The translations under genes and the position numbers were made by a program. DNA of 52,764 nt, taken from NCBI RefSeq assembly GCF_020193655.1, contig NZ_JADYVE010000023.1, positions 1 to 52,764 on the forward strand. Reading direction: 5' to 3'. Positions 17,924 to 26,883 of this stretch are shown here, in pieces (the stretch's first letter is position 1; every line of letters starts with the position of its first letter). This DNA comes from Ensifer sp. IC3342. GTDB taxonomy: Bacteria > Pseudomonadota > Alphaproteobacteria > Rhizobiales > Rhizobiaceae. The notes under the pieces are model-generated. The model saw nothing but the letters and a program-made list of their open reading frames with translations. It did no database searches and had not been told where the DNA came from.

Positions 17924-18568
17924 ATGAATACGTCAATATTGGTTTCTCCGGGGAGGTTGATAGGTGCCGTCCCCATGAGGCCGCCCACGCAGGGGCAAGT
18001 CGAGTCGAGACCGATCATCAGCTTCATTGACGGACAAAGCATTTACTCTCCCGGGCAAAGGGCGGGCCAGGCCTATCGGGTAGAATTCGGGGCCGTCCGC
18101 GTATACCGCGTGCTTGCAAACGGGCGACGGCAAATTCTCGCATTCCATTTTGGGGGAAACTGGTTTGGCCTGCAAAATGAGGACCGGCACCGGTCCACAG
18201 CGGAAGCGATAGGTGCCACTGGCGTAAAGAGCGTCAGCCTCCAAGAAGATCCGCACATATGGCAGGGTTTGTTGCCCGCGGTATTGGAGAACTTCTTGTC
18301 TGCTCAGGAGCACCAACTGGTAATTGGCCGCCAAAGTGCCGTCGAAAGGGTCGCGGGCTTCCTGCTCGAAATGTCAGATCGTTCGGGTCATTCGCATAGG
18401 TTCGAACTATTCATGCCCCGTGTCGACATTGCCGACTACCTCGGGCTGACGATCGAGACCGTTTCGCGCTCGCTTACAAAGCTGAAGAAGAAGGGCATCA
18501 TCAAGTTGCATGGTGCCCGGGGCATCGAGATCGTGGCGTATGGTGTGCTTCAGAAATTATGTCTTTAG
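17924..18568 (+). CDS. fixK: Crp/Fnr-family regulator, FixK-like
   Basis: The 214-residue protein has a cyclic-nucleotide-binding-fold sensor domain (about residues 30-150: YSPGQRAGQAYRVEFGAVRV, RRQILAFHFGGNWFGLQ) and a C-terminal winged helix (DIADYLGLTIETVSRSLTKL, KKKGIIKLHG, about residues 165-200). The N-terminal cysteine cluster of FNR is absent, so it is not an Fe-S oxygen sensor itself, as in FixK, whose expression is usually driven by FixLJ. The recognition helix ETVSRSL is that of FixK/FNR proteins that bind TTGAT-N4-ATCAA. Three perfect boxes of that kind lie in this window (14757, 22311, 22418), its likely local targets. No FixK box is seen in front of the gene itself. Confidence 0.85.
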   Translation: MNTSILVSPGRLIGAVPMRPPTQGQVESRPIISFIDGQSIYSPGQRAGQAYRVEFGAVRVYRVLANGRRQILAFHFGGNWFGLQNEDRHRSTAEAIGATGVKSVSLQEDPHIWQGLLPAVLENFLSAQEHQLVIGRQSAVERVAGFLLEMSDRSGHSHRFELFMPRVDIADYLGLTIETVSRSLTKLKKKGIIKLHGARGIEIVAYGVLQKLCL

Positions 18569-18785
18569 TGATTGGCAATGACGAATGGCGATCGGGCACA
18601 GCGCGGAATCCCCTGTCCACGAAAAAGCCCGTTCGATGTGGCAATCTGCCGACCGGGATGTCGGCTGTTGAGGTGCCGCATTCCTGACGTTCTCGATATA
18701 AGTGACGTAAAGGCACCCGCGCAGCTCACGGGGACTCGCCGTCCAGTCGGCGCTTTCCGCCCTCCATTGCCACCGAGCGGTGTGG

Positions 18786-20270
18786 CTAAGACGACGCAGC
18801 GGCGAAGGCACTTACGTGCCGCCGTCGCTGGCGACCCGCGTGCGCCTGACGGTTGTCGGGGCATGTATCGATGCGAAGCGCCGGTCCAAGCATCTTGTTA
18901 CTGCAGGGGGGAGGAACTTTTGGTGCTCCGACGTGGAGGAAAGGCTTTCCTGCTGCTTTATGGCAGTTGTTGCATTCGGCCGTCATCTGGGCAAAGGACT
19001 CTTCAAATTGCTTGTCGTCTTTTGCTTCTATGGAGCTTTCAATCAAAGCGGCGATCTTATCAGTGCCGGCGAGGTCCGAAGCGGTTATGAGATGAAAACG
19101 GACCGGCAGTTCGTGTTGGATGATGGCGATGTCGCGCCGGATGGTCTCGGGCGTATCCGCCGGGAAACCGAGGATATAGCCCGCGAGCGTCATGATGCCC
19201 TGCGCCTTCCAGGCGAGCAGCATCTTGCGGTACTCGGTGATCTTGTTCTGGTTCTTCTTCGCGGCGGTCAGATTGTCCGGATTGATGTTCTCGAGGCCGG
19301 TGAAGACGCGGGTAACGCCTGCCCGCTTTGCCTTCTCGATGAAATTCGGGATCTTATGGCAAAGCGTATCGACCTGGATCATCAGACCGAGCGGAATACC
19401 GTCCTTCTCCCGCAGTTCGATCAGACGGTCGAAGGTCGCCTCCCATTCCTTGTTGCGGGCAAAATTATCGTCGGTGATGAAGAATTTGTGCACGCCCTGC
19501 GCCCAGTTCATCCGCACGAGCTTCTCAATGTCGTCGGCTGAACGGAACCGCGACCTGCGCCCCTGTACGTTGATGATCGTGCAGAACGAACACTGATAGG
19601 GACAGCCGCGCCCGGCATCAAAGCTCGTGCTGAAGCCGAGGGTGTGAGCGACATTTTCCCTTGGCAGGAACGGCACCGGCGTGCCGCCAAGACCCGGCAA
19701 GTCGTCCATAAAGTTATAAATCGGCTCCAGCTTGCCGGTAGCCGCATCGCGCAGCACCGTTTCAAGACGGCCCTCTGCCTCACCGGCAAAGATGGAAATG
19801 CCCATCTCCCGGCAGGCGTCGAGTTCCACCGCCTTGCCATCGAGCATGGCAAGGCAGCCAGACACGTGAAAGCCGCCCATGGAAACCGGTATACCGGCCT
19901 CGCGGAACGGCCGCGCAATATCGAGCGCGCGCGGATACTGGTTCGATTGGACCCCGACAAGCGCCACCATGCCAAAATTGTCGCGTCCGCCAAGCAGACG
20001 CAGAAGGGCCGGGAAATCGATCCGCGTATTCGTCTCGTCGAGCACTGTGATATCGATGGAAACGTCTGGACCAAGCACCTTGCGCTCGGCGCAGTCCGCA
20101 GCAATGCCATAAAGCGCCGCGAGCGAGTTCGACGGGATCATCGCGCGCCACCAGCGTATCACGTAGCCATCGTCATCATAGTGCGAGGGCTTGATCAGGA
20201 TGACCTGGAAACGTCTCCCCCCATAGCTTCCGAAACATGCGCCAAGGTGTCTCTTTCGCGGTAGAAGCAA
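18786..20270 (-). pseudogene. B12-binding radical SAM protein fused to cytochrome c tail
   Basis: Residues about 20-390 resemble a B12-binding-domain radical SAM enzyme: FQVILIKPSHYDDDGY, ALVGVQSNQYP, AGIPVSMGGFHVSGCLA, and the [4Fe-4S] motif GRGCPYQCSFC with cysteines 223, 227 and 230. After IIQHELPV the usual C-terminal part is replaced by sequence resembling a cytochrome c C-terminus (ESFAQMTAECNNCHKAAGKPF, heme motif CNNCH), then by about 40 unrelated residues. The cytochrome piece lacks a signal peptide and would be cytoplasmic, so heme attachment is not expected. The fusion looks like a deletion joining two genes that happened to keep frame. The first about 20 residues also look foreign. 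Confidence 0.7.
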
Positions 20271-20320
20271 TGCCGAAGCCTAGCAGAGCCCTACCACAAG
20301 GCAAGGCCACGCAAATTCTT

Positions 20321-20357
20321 GCAGCGCCGCGCGTCTGATAAAACGCGGGGCTGTAGG
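20321..20357 (+). repeat. Rhizobial palindromic repeat, short copy
   Basis: GCGCGTCTGATAAAACGCG followed by GGGCTGTAGG is the terminal palindrome of the same repeat as at 40491-40586, with a few changes. It sits between the divergent radical SAM pseudogene and the potassium channel gene. Confidence 0.65.
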
Positions 20358-20466
20358 CGCAACTTAGCGCGCACTGGCCACTGTTCACCGATCAGACAGT
20401 TTTGCTACACTGCCGCCGGCGGCAATAGCGCGTTCTGGTCGACCCCGCCATGGTGTGGAGGCGTGA

Positions 20467-20913
20467 GTGCTATTTCGACTGGCTATCGCGTGCGGTCTCA
20501 TTGCGGCAACAGTCGCCGTTCAGGCGTCCTTCATGTCCGCCGGACTTGGCGTTTTTCGCAGGTTGGAAAAAGAACGCCGAGACTTGCTGCTGCGCTACCC
20601 GACGCTGGCGACCGTCGTCTGGATAATCTTCCTGATCGCTCCGATTGCACTTGATGTCGTGCTCTGGGCAACTTTCTATTATCTTGCGCAAGCGCTGCCT
20701 AATTTTGAAGACGCGCTCTACTTCTCGACCGTCACCTTCACGACGGTCGGCTATGGCGACATCGTTCTCGGCAGTGACTGGCGCCAGGTTGCCACTTTCG
20801 AGGCCGTCAATGGCTGGATCATCTTCGGATGGGCAACGGCACTGATGATGGCCGTGATCCAGCGTCTGTATTTTCACGGGGACAGTCGGACAGGAGTGGG
20901 GCCAACACCGTGA
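20467..20913 (+). CDS. Two-helix potassium channel
   Basis: The 148-residue protein has an N-terminal membrane helix (LAIACGLIAATVAVQAS), a second (VVWIIFLIAPIALDVVLWATFYYLA), a pore helix with the selectivity filter TVGYGD (about residues 92-97) and a last helix (VNGWIIFGWATALMMAVI). It has the KcsA-type fold with an extra N-terminal helix and no RCK domain. TTG/GTG alternatives exist, but the start at 20467 places the first helix correctly. It may balance charge or potassium with the neighbouring MscS and Ca2+/H+ antiporter. The gene is convergent with the antiporter, 19 bases apart. Confidence 0.85.
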   Translation: MLFRLAIACGLIAATVAVQASFMSAGLGVFRRLEKERRDLLLRYPTLATVVWIIFLIAPIALDVVLWATFYYLAQALPNFEDALYFSTVTFTTVGYGDIVLGSDWRQVATFEAVNGWIIFGWATALMMAVIQRLYFHGDSRTGVGPTP

Positions 20914-20932
20914 TTGGCGGATGCCTGCGAAC

Positions 20933-22078
20933 TCACGCCGATGGCGGCAAGAGAAACAGCGTGAGTCCGAAAATGGCATAGACCGCCAGCGCCATGACGC
21001 CGGCATACCAGGCTGCGCGCCCACCGTTGGACAAGAGCGTTGCGGCCATCGTTGCGATCAGCATCATCGCGACCGCGCCGGGCCAGAACTGCAGGGACAT
21101 CGGCTCCGGACCAACAAAGTAGCTAATGAGCACCAGGACCGGGGCGACGAAAAGCGCGATCTGCGCGGCGCTGCCCAATGCAATGCCGACGCTGAGATCG
21201 AGGCGATTGGCGCGCGCCGCCGAGAAAGCGGTTGTCATTTCCGCAGCTCCGCCCACCAAGGCTACGACGATGAAGCCGACGAAGGCAGGCGTCATCCCGA
21301 GATGTTGAGCAGCGACCTGTACTGAGCCGACAAAGATCTCACTAACCATCGCGACGAAAAGTGTGACGCCAATCAGCACAACAATCCCGACCGGAAGCGG
21401 CCACGGTTTCTCATCCTCGTCGACGTGGCCGCCGCTGGCGAAGAGCTCCCGGTGCGTCTTCAGGGAAAACAGCATCCCCAGCCCGTAGACGACGATGAGA
21501 AGCAGCGAGAGGCCCAAGCTAAGCTGCTCAGAGAAGGTTCCGGTGGGCACTCTGTCCACTTCGCTGATCAGGGAGGGGACCAGAATGGCGATCGTCGCCA
21601 GGAACAACAGGCTCGCCTGAAAGCGTGCGCTAACCCTGTTGAACTCCTGCAGGTGATGCTTGATACCGCCGACGAGAAACGCGCCGCCAAGCATGAACAG
21701 CGTATTGGTGACGATAGCGCCCGCGATTGACGCCTTGACCAGTAAATATTGGCCTGCATGCAGGGCCGCAAGCGAGATCACGAGTTCAGTCAGGTTGCCG
21801 AGCGTGGCATTGAGCAATGCCCCGAGAGTATCGCCCAATTTCGCGGCGACAGCCTCGGTCGCGCGGCTCAGCAGTGCCGCGAGCGGCACGATCGCAGCGA
21901 CCGACAGGAGGAACAGCAAGGTGTGCGCCTCGGGCGACACTTGCTCCAGGAGAATGACGGCGGGGACGAAGACGATAAGCACAAGGAGAGGGGTTCGTCG
22001 AAGCTCACTCAGAGCGGCCCCTACAGCGTCCGCGGAGGAGGGCGGCACAATGGAGCGTCTATTCTGGATATCGCGCAT
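20933..22078 (-). CDS. cax: Calcium/proton antiporter (CAX family)
   Basis: The ATG at 22078, with GGAGG 8 bases upstream, gives 381 residues with about 11 membrane helices. The two inverted repeats carry the c-1 and c-2 motifs: ALLNATLGNLTELVISLAAL (about residues 90-110) and VALVGGAAEMTTAFSAARAN (about 270-290). They are separated by an acidic loop (GGHVDEDEKP). CAX proteins expel Ca2+ in exchange for protons. A longer upstream reading (to 22153) lacks a ribosome site and is rejected. Leftward transcription could come from the FixK box at 22311, which has a TATCAT hexamer 31 bases away on this strand. Confidence 0.9.
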   Translation of the reverse strand: MRDIQNRRSIVPPSSADAVGAALSELRRTPLLVLIVFVPAVILLEQVSPEAHTLLFLLSVAAIVPLAALLSRATEAVAAKLGDTLGALLNATLGNLTELVISLAALHAGQYLLVKASIAGAIVTNTLFMLGGAFLVGGIKHHLQEFNRVSARFQASLLFLATIAILVPSLISEVDRVPTGTFSEQLSLGLSLLLIVVYGLGMLFSLKTHRELFASGGHVDEDEKPWPLPVGIVVLIGVTLFVAMVSEIFVGSVQVAAQHLGMTPAFVGFIVVALVGGAAEMTTAFSAARANRLDLSVGIALGSAAQIALFVAPVLVLISYFVGPEPMSLQFWPGAVAMMLIATMAATLLSNGGRAAWYAGVMALAVYAIFGLTLFLLPPSA

Positions 22079-22310
22079 CGGATCGTCCTCCGGTCTCAGA
22101 CGCACGCCGCACAATGCGCCCATGAAACTGCGGCTACACCGCTTGCAGCGCATTGATGCGCGTCAACTCAAGGCGAATGCGCTCCTCATCCTCGGGCGAG
22201 AACTCAATTGCCGCGGCGAAAACGCTTAATTCCAAAGCAAGCAGAGAAAGGTCACGACTGATTGTCTTTATTATTCAAATAGGATGATACGCCAAAACAT
22301 GCGGCTGGCA

Positions 22311-22324
22311 TTGATCACAATCAA
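22311..22324 (-). promoter_or_regulatory. FixK box 1, probably leftward (cax)
   Basis: TTGATCACAATCAA matches the consensus TTGAT-N4-ATCAA perfectly. On the minus strand TATCAT at 22289-22284 is centred 31 bases from the box centre, a near-canonical class II arrangement. On the plus strand no hexamer occurs at that spacing. It would give cax a leader of about 200 bases. Confidence 0.7.
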
Positions 22325-22417
22325 AGGACACGGCCGGCCACAAGCCCACGCGAGCGAGTTTATTAGCCACCCATTTTCGGTGGCCTCTGGTTGCCATTCA
22401 GTCCGATGCGGTTGCGT

Positions 22418-22431
22418 TTGATGGAGATCAA
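22418..22431 (+). promoter_or_regulatory. FixK box 2, rightward (DUF3141-pta-ackA-fabI)
   Basis: TTGATGGAGATCAA is a perfect FixK box. TATATG at 22454-22459 is centred exactly 32 bases downstream of its centre, as for activation at -41.5. Predicted transcription starts near 22466, 43 bases before the ATG of the DUF3141 gene. Confidence 0.85.
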
Positions 22432-22508
22432 TGCTTGGCAGGCAGTATTGCATTATATGCCATCAGAGATTGGGACCGCACTTCGGTCAAGCCGAGGAGT
22501 AGATTTTC

Positions 22509-24713
22509 ATGCCTCAGCCCACCATCCCGACATTCGCAGACGTCTTCGCCTATTCGATCGATGCCTGGCAGCGTTCGGTCCTGTTTCTCGACATCATGCG
22601 GCAGCGTGCGGAACAGTACGAGGAACACACCGCGCGTGTCGCGCCCCACGTGCTCAACTACGAGGCAGAACTCCTTCTGGACGGCCGCACGCTCGCCCGG
22701 CCGGTGAATTACGCGCTCGTGCACATCGTTCCGCCCGCAGGCATCGTGGTCGACCCGTTGAAGCGGCCCTTTGTCGTCGTCGATCCGCGCGCCGGCCACG
22801 GACCTGGAATCGGCGGGTTCAAGGCCGACAGCGAAATCGGCGTTGCGATGAAGGCCGGCCACCCGTGCTATTTCATCGGGTTTCTTCCCGAGCCGGTCCC
22901 AGGCCAGACGATCGAGGATATCGCCCGTGCCGAAGCGGTGTTCCTCGAAACCGTCATTACCAGGCATCCCGGCGCCGACGGCAAGCCTTGCGTGATCGGC
23001 AATTGCCAGGCGGGCTGGGCCGTGATGATGCTTGCGGCGCTCCGTCCGGAGCTCTTCGGCCCGATCATCATTGCGGGCACCCCTCTTTCCTACTGGGCTG
23101 GTGTGAAGGGGCAGTATCCGATGCGCTATTCGGGAGGCCTGCTGGGCGGCAGTTGGCTCACGGCGCTCGCCAGCGATCTCGGCGCCGGCATATTCGACGG
23201 TGCCTGGCTGGTGCAGAACTTCGAGAACCAGAATCCCGCCAACACGCTCTGGACCAAGCAATACAATCTCTATTCGAAGATCGACACGGAGGCGGATCGC
23301 TATCTCGGCTTCGAGCGCTGGTGGGGTGGGCATGTGACGCTCAACGCCGAAGAGATGCAGTTCATCGTCGATGAACTCTTCATTGGCAACAAGCTCGCCA
23401 AGGGCGAGGTACACACCTCCGACGGCACCGCCGTCGATCTGCGCAACATCCGCTCGCCGGTCGTCGTGTTCTGCTCCAAGGGTGACAATATCACCCCACC
23501 GCAACAGGCGCTCGACTGGATTCTGGATCTTTACGACAGCGTTGACGAAATCCGCGCACACGGCCAGACCATTGTCTACACCGTTCACGAGAAGATCGGG
23601 CACCTCGGTATCTTCGTGTCGGCCGGCGTCGCCCGGAAGGAGCACGACGAGTTTGCCTCCAACATCGACCTGATCGATGTGCTGCCGCCCGGCCTTTACG
23701 AGGCTGTGCTGAGGCCGGCCAGTGATGTTGCCGAGGGCCGGGACTTCGTGGCGGGCGAATGGGTGATGCGTTGCGAGGCGCGCACGCTCGATGATATCCG
23801 CGCGCTCGGCGGCAACGATTTGGAGGATGAGCGCCGCTTCGCTGCCGCGGCGAAGGTCTCGGAGATCAACCTGGCGCTTTACCGCACCTATCTGCAGCCC
23901 GCGATCAGGGCTATTGTGACACTGCCGATGGCCGAGGCGATGCGACGCATACATCCGCTGCGCCTCCAGTATGAACTGTTCGGCCCCAGCAACCCCTTCA
24001 CAGCGTGGATCCATGCCGGCGCAGAGCATGTCCGCGAAAACCGTAAGCCGGTCGCCGCGGACAACCCGTTCCTGGCGCTGCAAGACAGTGTGTCTCGTCA
24101 GATCGTCGACGGTCTGGAGGCCTGGCGTCGGACGGCCGAGCATCTTTCGGAGCAGACCTTCCACACGATCTACGGAGCCTCCGCCCTGCAGGCCGCGCTC
24201 GGCATCGACACGAAATACTCCCGGCCGCCGCGCAAGGCAGCGAAAAGCCTGCTTCATCAGGCGCTCGTGGATACGCGTATCGCTGAACTCAAGGCAAAGA
24301 TGGGCGAGGGCGGCCTTCGCGAAGCTCTCGCCAGGGCGCTTCTTTTCGTCGGCATGGCGCGCGGCGGAGCTGACGAGCGCGGCTTTGAGGCGATCCGCCG
24401 GCTTCGGCGCGCCCATCAGTCGGCCAAACAACTGACGCTTGCCGAGTTTAAGGCGCTGATGCGCGCGCAATACTTCATGCTGCTGATCGACGAGGAGGCC
24501 GCGCTCGGGGCGCTTCCCAGGCTGCTGCCGGAAGGAAGCGTGGAACGCCGGGCGGCCTTCGCCGCGCTTCGAGAGGTGCTGGAGGCGCCCGGTCCCCTGA
24601 CGGGCATCGCCGCCGAGAGACTGCAACGCGTTGCGGCGCTTTTCGGTCTCGACAACGAACCGCCGCTGCCGATCGTCGTGCGCAAGGCCGCTCGCGATCG
24701 CGGCGCATCGTGA
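22509..24713 (+). CDS. DUF3141 protein (PHA-synthase-like alpha/beta hydrolase)
   Basis: The 734-residue protein belongs to the DUF3141 family, often annotated as 3-hydroxyalkanoate synthetase-like. The first half is an alpha/beta hydrolase with a PhaC-like box GNCQAG (residues 164-169, putative nucleophile Cys166). VVVFCSKGDNITPP and VHEKIGHLGIFVS supply the expected Asp and His of the triad. The second half is helical and family-specific (YLQPAIRAIVTLPMAEAMRR, HTIYGASALQAALG). No signal peptide is seen. It heads an operon with pta, ackA and fabI behind FixK box 2. The substrate is unknown; an acyl-thioester or acyl-phosphate-linked role is inference from motif and context. Confidence 0.9.
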   Translation: MPQPTIPTFADVFAYSIDAWQRSVLFLDIMRQRAEQYEEHTARVAPHVLNYEAELLLDGRTLARPVNYALVHIVPPAGIVVDPLKRPFVVVDPRAGHGPGIGGFKADSEIGVAMKAGHPCYFIGFLPEPVPGQTIEDIARAEAVFLETVITRHPGADGKPCVIGNCQAGWAVMMLAALRPELFGPIIIAGTPLSYWAGVKGQYPMRYSGGLLGGSWLTALASDLGAGIFDGAWLVQNFENQNPANTLWTKQYNLYSKIDTEADRYLGFERWWGGHVTLNAEEMQFIVDELFIGNKLAKGEVHTSDGTAVDLRNIRSPVVVFCSKGDNITPPQQALDWILDLYDSVDEIRAHGQTIVYTVHEKIGHLGIFVSAGVARKEHDEFASNIDLIDVLPPGLYEAVLRPASDVAEGRDFVAGEWVMRCEARTLDDIRALGGNDLEDERRFAAAAKVSEINLALYRTYLQPAIRAIVTLPMAEAMRRIHPLRLQYELFGPSNPFTAWIHAGAEHVRENRKPVAADNPFLALQDSVSRQIVDGLEAWRRTAEHLSEQTFHTIYGASALQAALGIDTKYSRPPRKAAKSLLHQALVDTRIAELKAKMGEGGLREALARALLFVGMARGGADERGFEAIRRLRRAHQSAKQLTLAEFKALMRAQYFMLLIDEEAALGALPRLLPEGSVERRAAFAALREVLEAPGPLTGIAAERLQRVAALFGLDNEPPLPIVVRKAARDRGAS

Positions 24714-24732
24714 TCGAGGAAGGAGTTTCGAC

Positions 24733-25686
24733 GTGTCCGAGGTAACCGCACTGACGCCCCAGCCGTCCAAATATGACCGCCTGATCGCCGCCGCTCAAGC
24801 GGAGGTGCCTGCAGTTACCATCGTGGCGCATCCCTGTGACGAGACCTCGCTGCGCGGTGCCCTCGAAGCCGCTGATGCGGGACTCATCGCACCGATACTC
24901 GTCGGCCCGGAGGCAAAGATCCGCAACGTCGCAGCGGAACACCGGCTCGATCTTGGTCGGCGGGAGATCATCGACGTATCCCACAGCCATGCGGCCGCCG
25001 CGAAGGCGGTGGAAATGATCCGCGAGGGCAGGGGCGAGTTCCTGATGAAGGGCAGCCTGCATACCGACGAACTGATGCACGAGGTTGCCGCTTCCGCTAC
25101 CGGCCTCAGAACCGCGCGGCGGATCAGCCACGTCTTCATCATGGACGTGCCCGGTCACGCCGACACACTGTTCATCACCGACGCGGCTATCAACATCTTC
25201 CCCGACCTCGAAGCCAAGCGCGACATCGTGCAGAACGCGATCGATCTCTGGGTGACGATCGGCCTCGGCGAACCGCGCGTCGCCATTCTCTCGGCGGTTG
25301 AGACGGTGACAACGAAGATTCCTTCGACAATCGAAGCCGCCGCGCTTTGCAAAATGGCCGAGCGCGGCCAGATCAGGGGCGGCCTGCTCGACGGTCCGCT
25401 CGCCTTCGACAATGCGATCGACCCGGAGGCGGCACGGATCAAGGGCATCAAGTCGCCCGTGGCCGGCCACGCCCAGATCCTGGTGGTCCCAGATCTCGAA
25501 GCCGGCAACATGCTGGCAAAGAACCTGACCTTCCTTGCCCACGCCGACGCCGCCGGCATCGTCCTCGGCGCGCGTGTGCCGATCGTGCTCACCTCGCGAG
25601 CGGACTCAGTTCGCACCCGACTCGCTTCGTGCGCCGTAGCCGCACTCTACGCGGCGCGGCGGCGAGCACCGCAAGTGGCGGTCTGA
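24733..25686 (+). CDS. pta: Phosphate acetyltransferase
   Basis: The enzyme interconverts acetyl-CoA and acetyl phosphate. The GTG at 24733 (V-S-E-V-T) follows AGGAG by about 9 bases and is preferred over the upstream in-frame start at 24631, which overlaps the DUF3141 gene without a ribosome site. The 317-residue product is the short form of the phosphate acetyl/butyryltransferase family: GPEAKIRNVA, MKGSLHTDELMH, RISHVFIMDVPG, DAAINIFPDLEAKRDIVQNA, GLLDGPLAFDNAI, LVVPDLEAGNMLAKNL. It lies between the DUF3141 gene (19 bases) and ackA (3 bases) and is surely co-transcribed. Confidence 0.95.
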   Translation: MSEVTALTPQPSKYDRLIAAAQAEVPAVTIVAHPCDETSLRGALEAADAGLIAPILVGPEAKIRNVAAEHRLDLGRREIIDVSHSHAAAAKAVEMIREGRGEFLMKGSLHTDELMHEVAASATGLRTARRISHVFIMDVPGHADTLFITDAAINIFPDLEAKRDIVQNAIDLWVTIGLGEPRVAILSAVETVTTKIPSTIEAAALCKMAERGQIRGGLLDGPLAFDNAIDPEAARIKGIKSPVAGHAQILVVPDLEAGNMLAKNLTFLAHADAAGIVLGARVPIVLTSRADSVRTRLASCAVAALYAARRRAPQVAV

Positions 25687-25689
25687 GCC

Positions 25690-26859
25690 ATGGAGGCGCT
25701 CCTTGTCGTCAATGCCGGCTCGTCAAGCCTGAAGTTCCAGGTGTTCGGGATCACTGGCGCGGACCTCCGGCGCGAGGTGCGGGGGCAGATCGACGGTATC
25801 GGCAACCGGCCACATCTGCTGGCAAAGGGGGGCGACGGCGTGACCCTTATCGACCGAAGCTATGCCGCCGATGCCGTTTGCGACCTTCCTGCGGCCATCG
25901 CGGCGGCGCGGGAATGGCTACTGACGCTGGAAGGCTTTGAGCTTCGCGCGATCGGTCACCGGGTGGTGCATGGCGGCCCCGACTACGCGCAGCCCGTGCT
26001 GATCGATGCCACGGTGCTTGATCGCCTTGCCAGTTACCAGGATCTCGCACCCCTGCATCAGCCCAACAATCTGGCGCCGATTGGCCTCGCGATGGAGATC
26101 AACCCGGACGTGCCGCAGGTCGCCTGCTTCGACACGGCCTTCCACCGCGGCCACGCCGCGCACACGGACTGTTACGCCCTGCCGCGCGCCTTCTATGACC
26201 AGGGCGTGCGGCGCTACGGCTTCCACGGCCTCTCCTATGAATACATCGCCGAGCGGCTGCGCGACGTGGCGCCACAAGTGGCCCAGGGCCGGGTGATCGT
26301 CGCCCATCTCGGCAGCGGCGCTTCGATGTGCGCGCTCAGCGACGGCCTTAGCATCGAAAGCACGATGGGGTTCACCGCGCTCGACGGCCTGCCGATGGGC
26401 ACACGGCCAGGCCAGCTCGATCCCGGCGTCGTCCTCTACCTGATCATCCAGAGAGGCATGAGTGCAGAAGCCGTCTCGGACCTCCTCTACCACGACGCAG
26501 GGCTCAAGGGACTTTCCGGGATATCCAACGACATGCGCGATCTCCTCGCGAGCGACGATCCGCATGCGGCACTCGCCGTCGACCATTTCGTTTATCGATG
26601 CGTGCTCAATATCGGGATGCTTGCGGCCGCACTCGGCGGGATCGACGCTTTCGTCTTCACAGCGGGAGTGGGCGAGAACTCCGCTCCGATCCGCGCCCGC
26701 ATCGTGGAAGGTCTCGCCTGGCTCGGCGCCGAACTCGACCACGCGGCGAACGAGGCCGGCGCCATGCTGATCTCCACACCTGAGAGCCGCGTCGCGCTCT
26801 ATGTCCTGCCTACCGACGAGGAATTGATGATCGCACGCCACACGCTGGCGCTCATATGA
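25690..26859 (+). CDS. ackA: Acetate kinase
   Basis: The 389-residue protein has all the acetate kinase signatures: LLVVNAGSSSLKFQVFG at the N-terminus, IGHRVVHGGP (about residue 95), VACFDTAFHRGHAAH, RYGFHGLSYEYIAERL (about 178), IVAHLGSGASMCAL (about 205) and FTAGVGENSAPIRARI (about 330). It makes ATP from acetyl phosphate and ADP, releasing acetate. Acetyl phosphate can come from phosphoketolase or from Pta. It starts 3 bases after pta and ends 24 bases before fabI. Confidence 0.97.
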   Translation: MEALLVVNAGSSSLKFQVFGITGADLRREVRGQIDGIGNRPHLLAKGGDGVTLIDRSYAADAVCDLPAAIAAAREWLLTLEGFELRAIGHRVVHGGPDYAQPVLIDATVLDRLASYQDLAPLHQPNNLAPIGLAMEINPDVPQVACFDTAFHRGHAAHTDCYALPRAFYDQGVRRYGFHGLSYEYIAERLRDVAPQVAQGRVIVAHLGSGASMCALSDGLSIESTMGFTALDGLPMGTRPGQLDPGVVLYLIIQRGMSAEAVSDLLYHDAGLKGLSGISNDMRDLLASDDPHAALAVDHFVYRCVLNIGMLAAALGGIDAFVFTAGVGENSAPIRARIVEGLAWLGAELDHAANEAGAMLISTPESRVALYVLPTDEELMIARHTLALI

Positions 26860-26883
26860 CCCCAGTGATCCGGAGACGAGTCC

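Larger units (their letters stand above)
22079..22508. promoter_or_regulatory. Divergent control region between cax and DUF3141
   Basis: The region carries two perfect FixK boxes, listed separately. Between 22140 and 22250 the minus strand also holds a short open stretch without an ATG (VFAAAIEFSPEDEERIRLEL, then TRINALQAV and a stop at about 22137). It could be a decayed small gene or a small gene with a rare start. No PhoB box was recognised, although PhoB control is reported for the homologous S. meliloti operon (from memory). Confidence 0.6.

Noticed and set aside
22428..24770. 780-codon open frame on the minus strand
   Set aside because: It is the antisense shadow of the DUF3141 gene, which has clear family motifs and a ribosome site.
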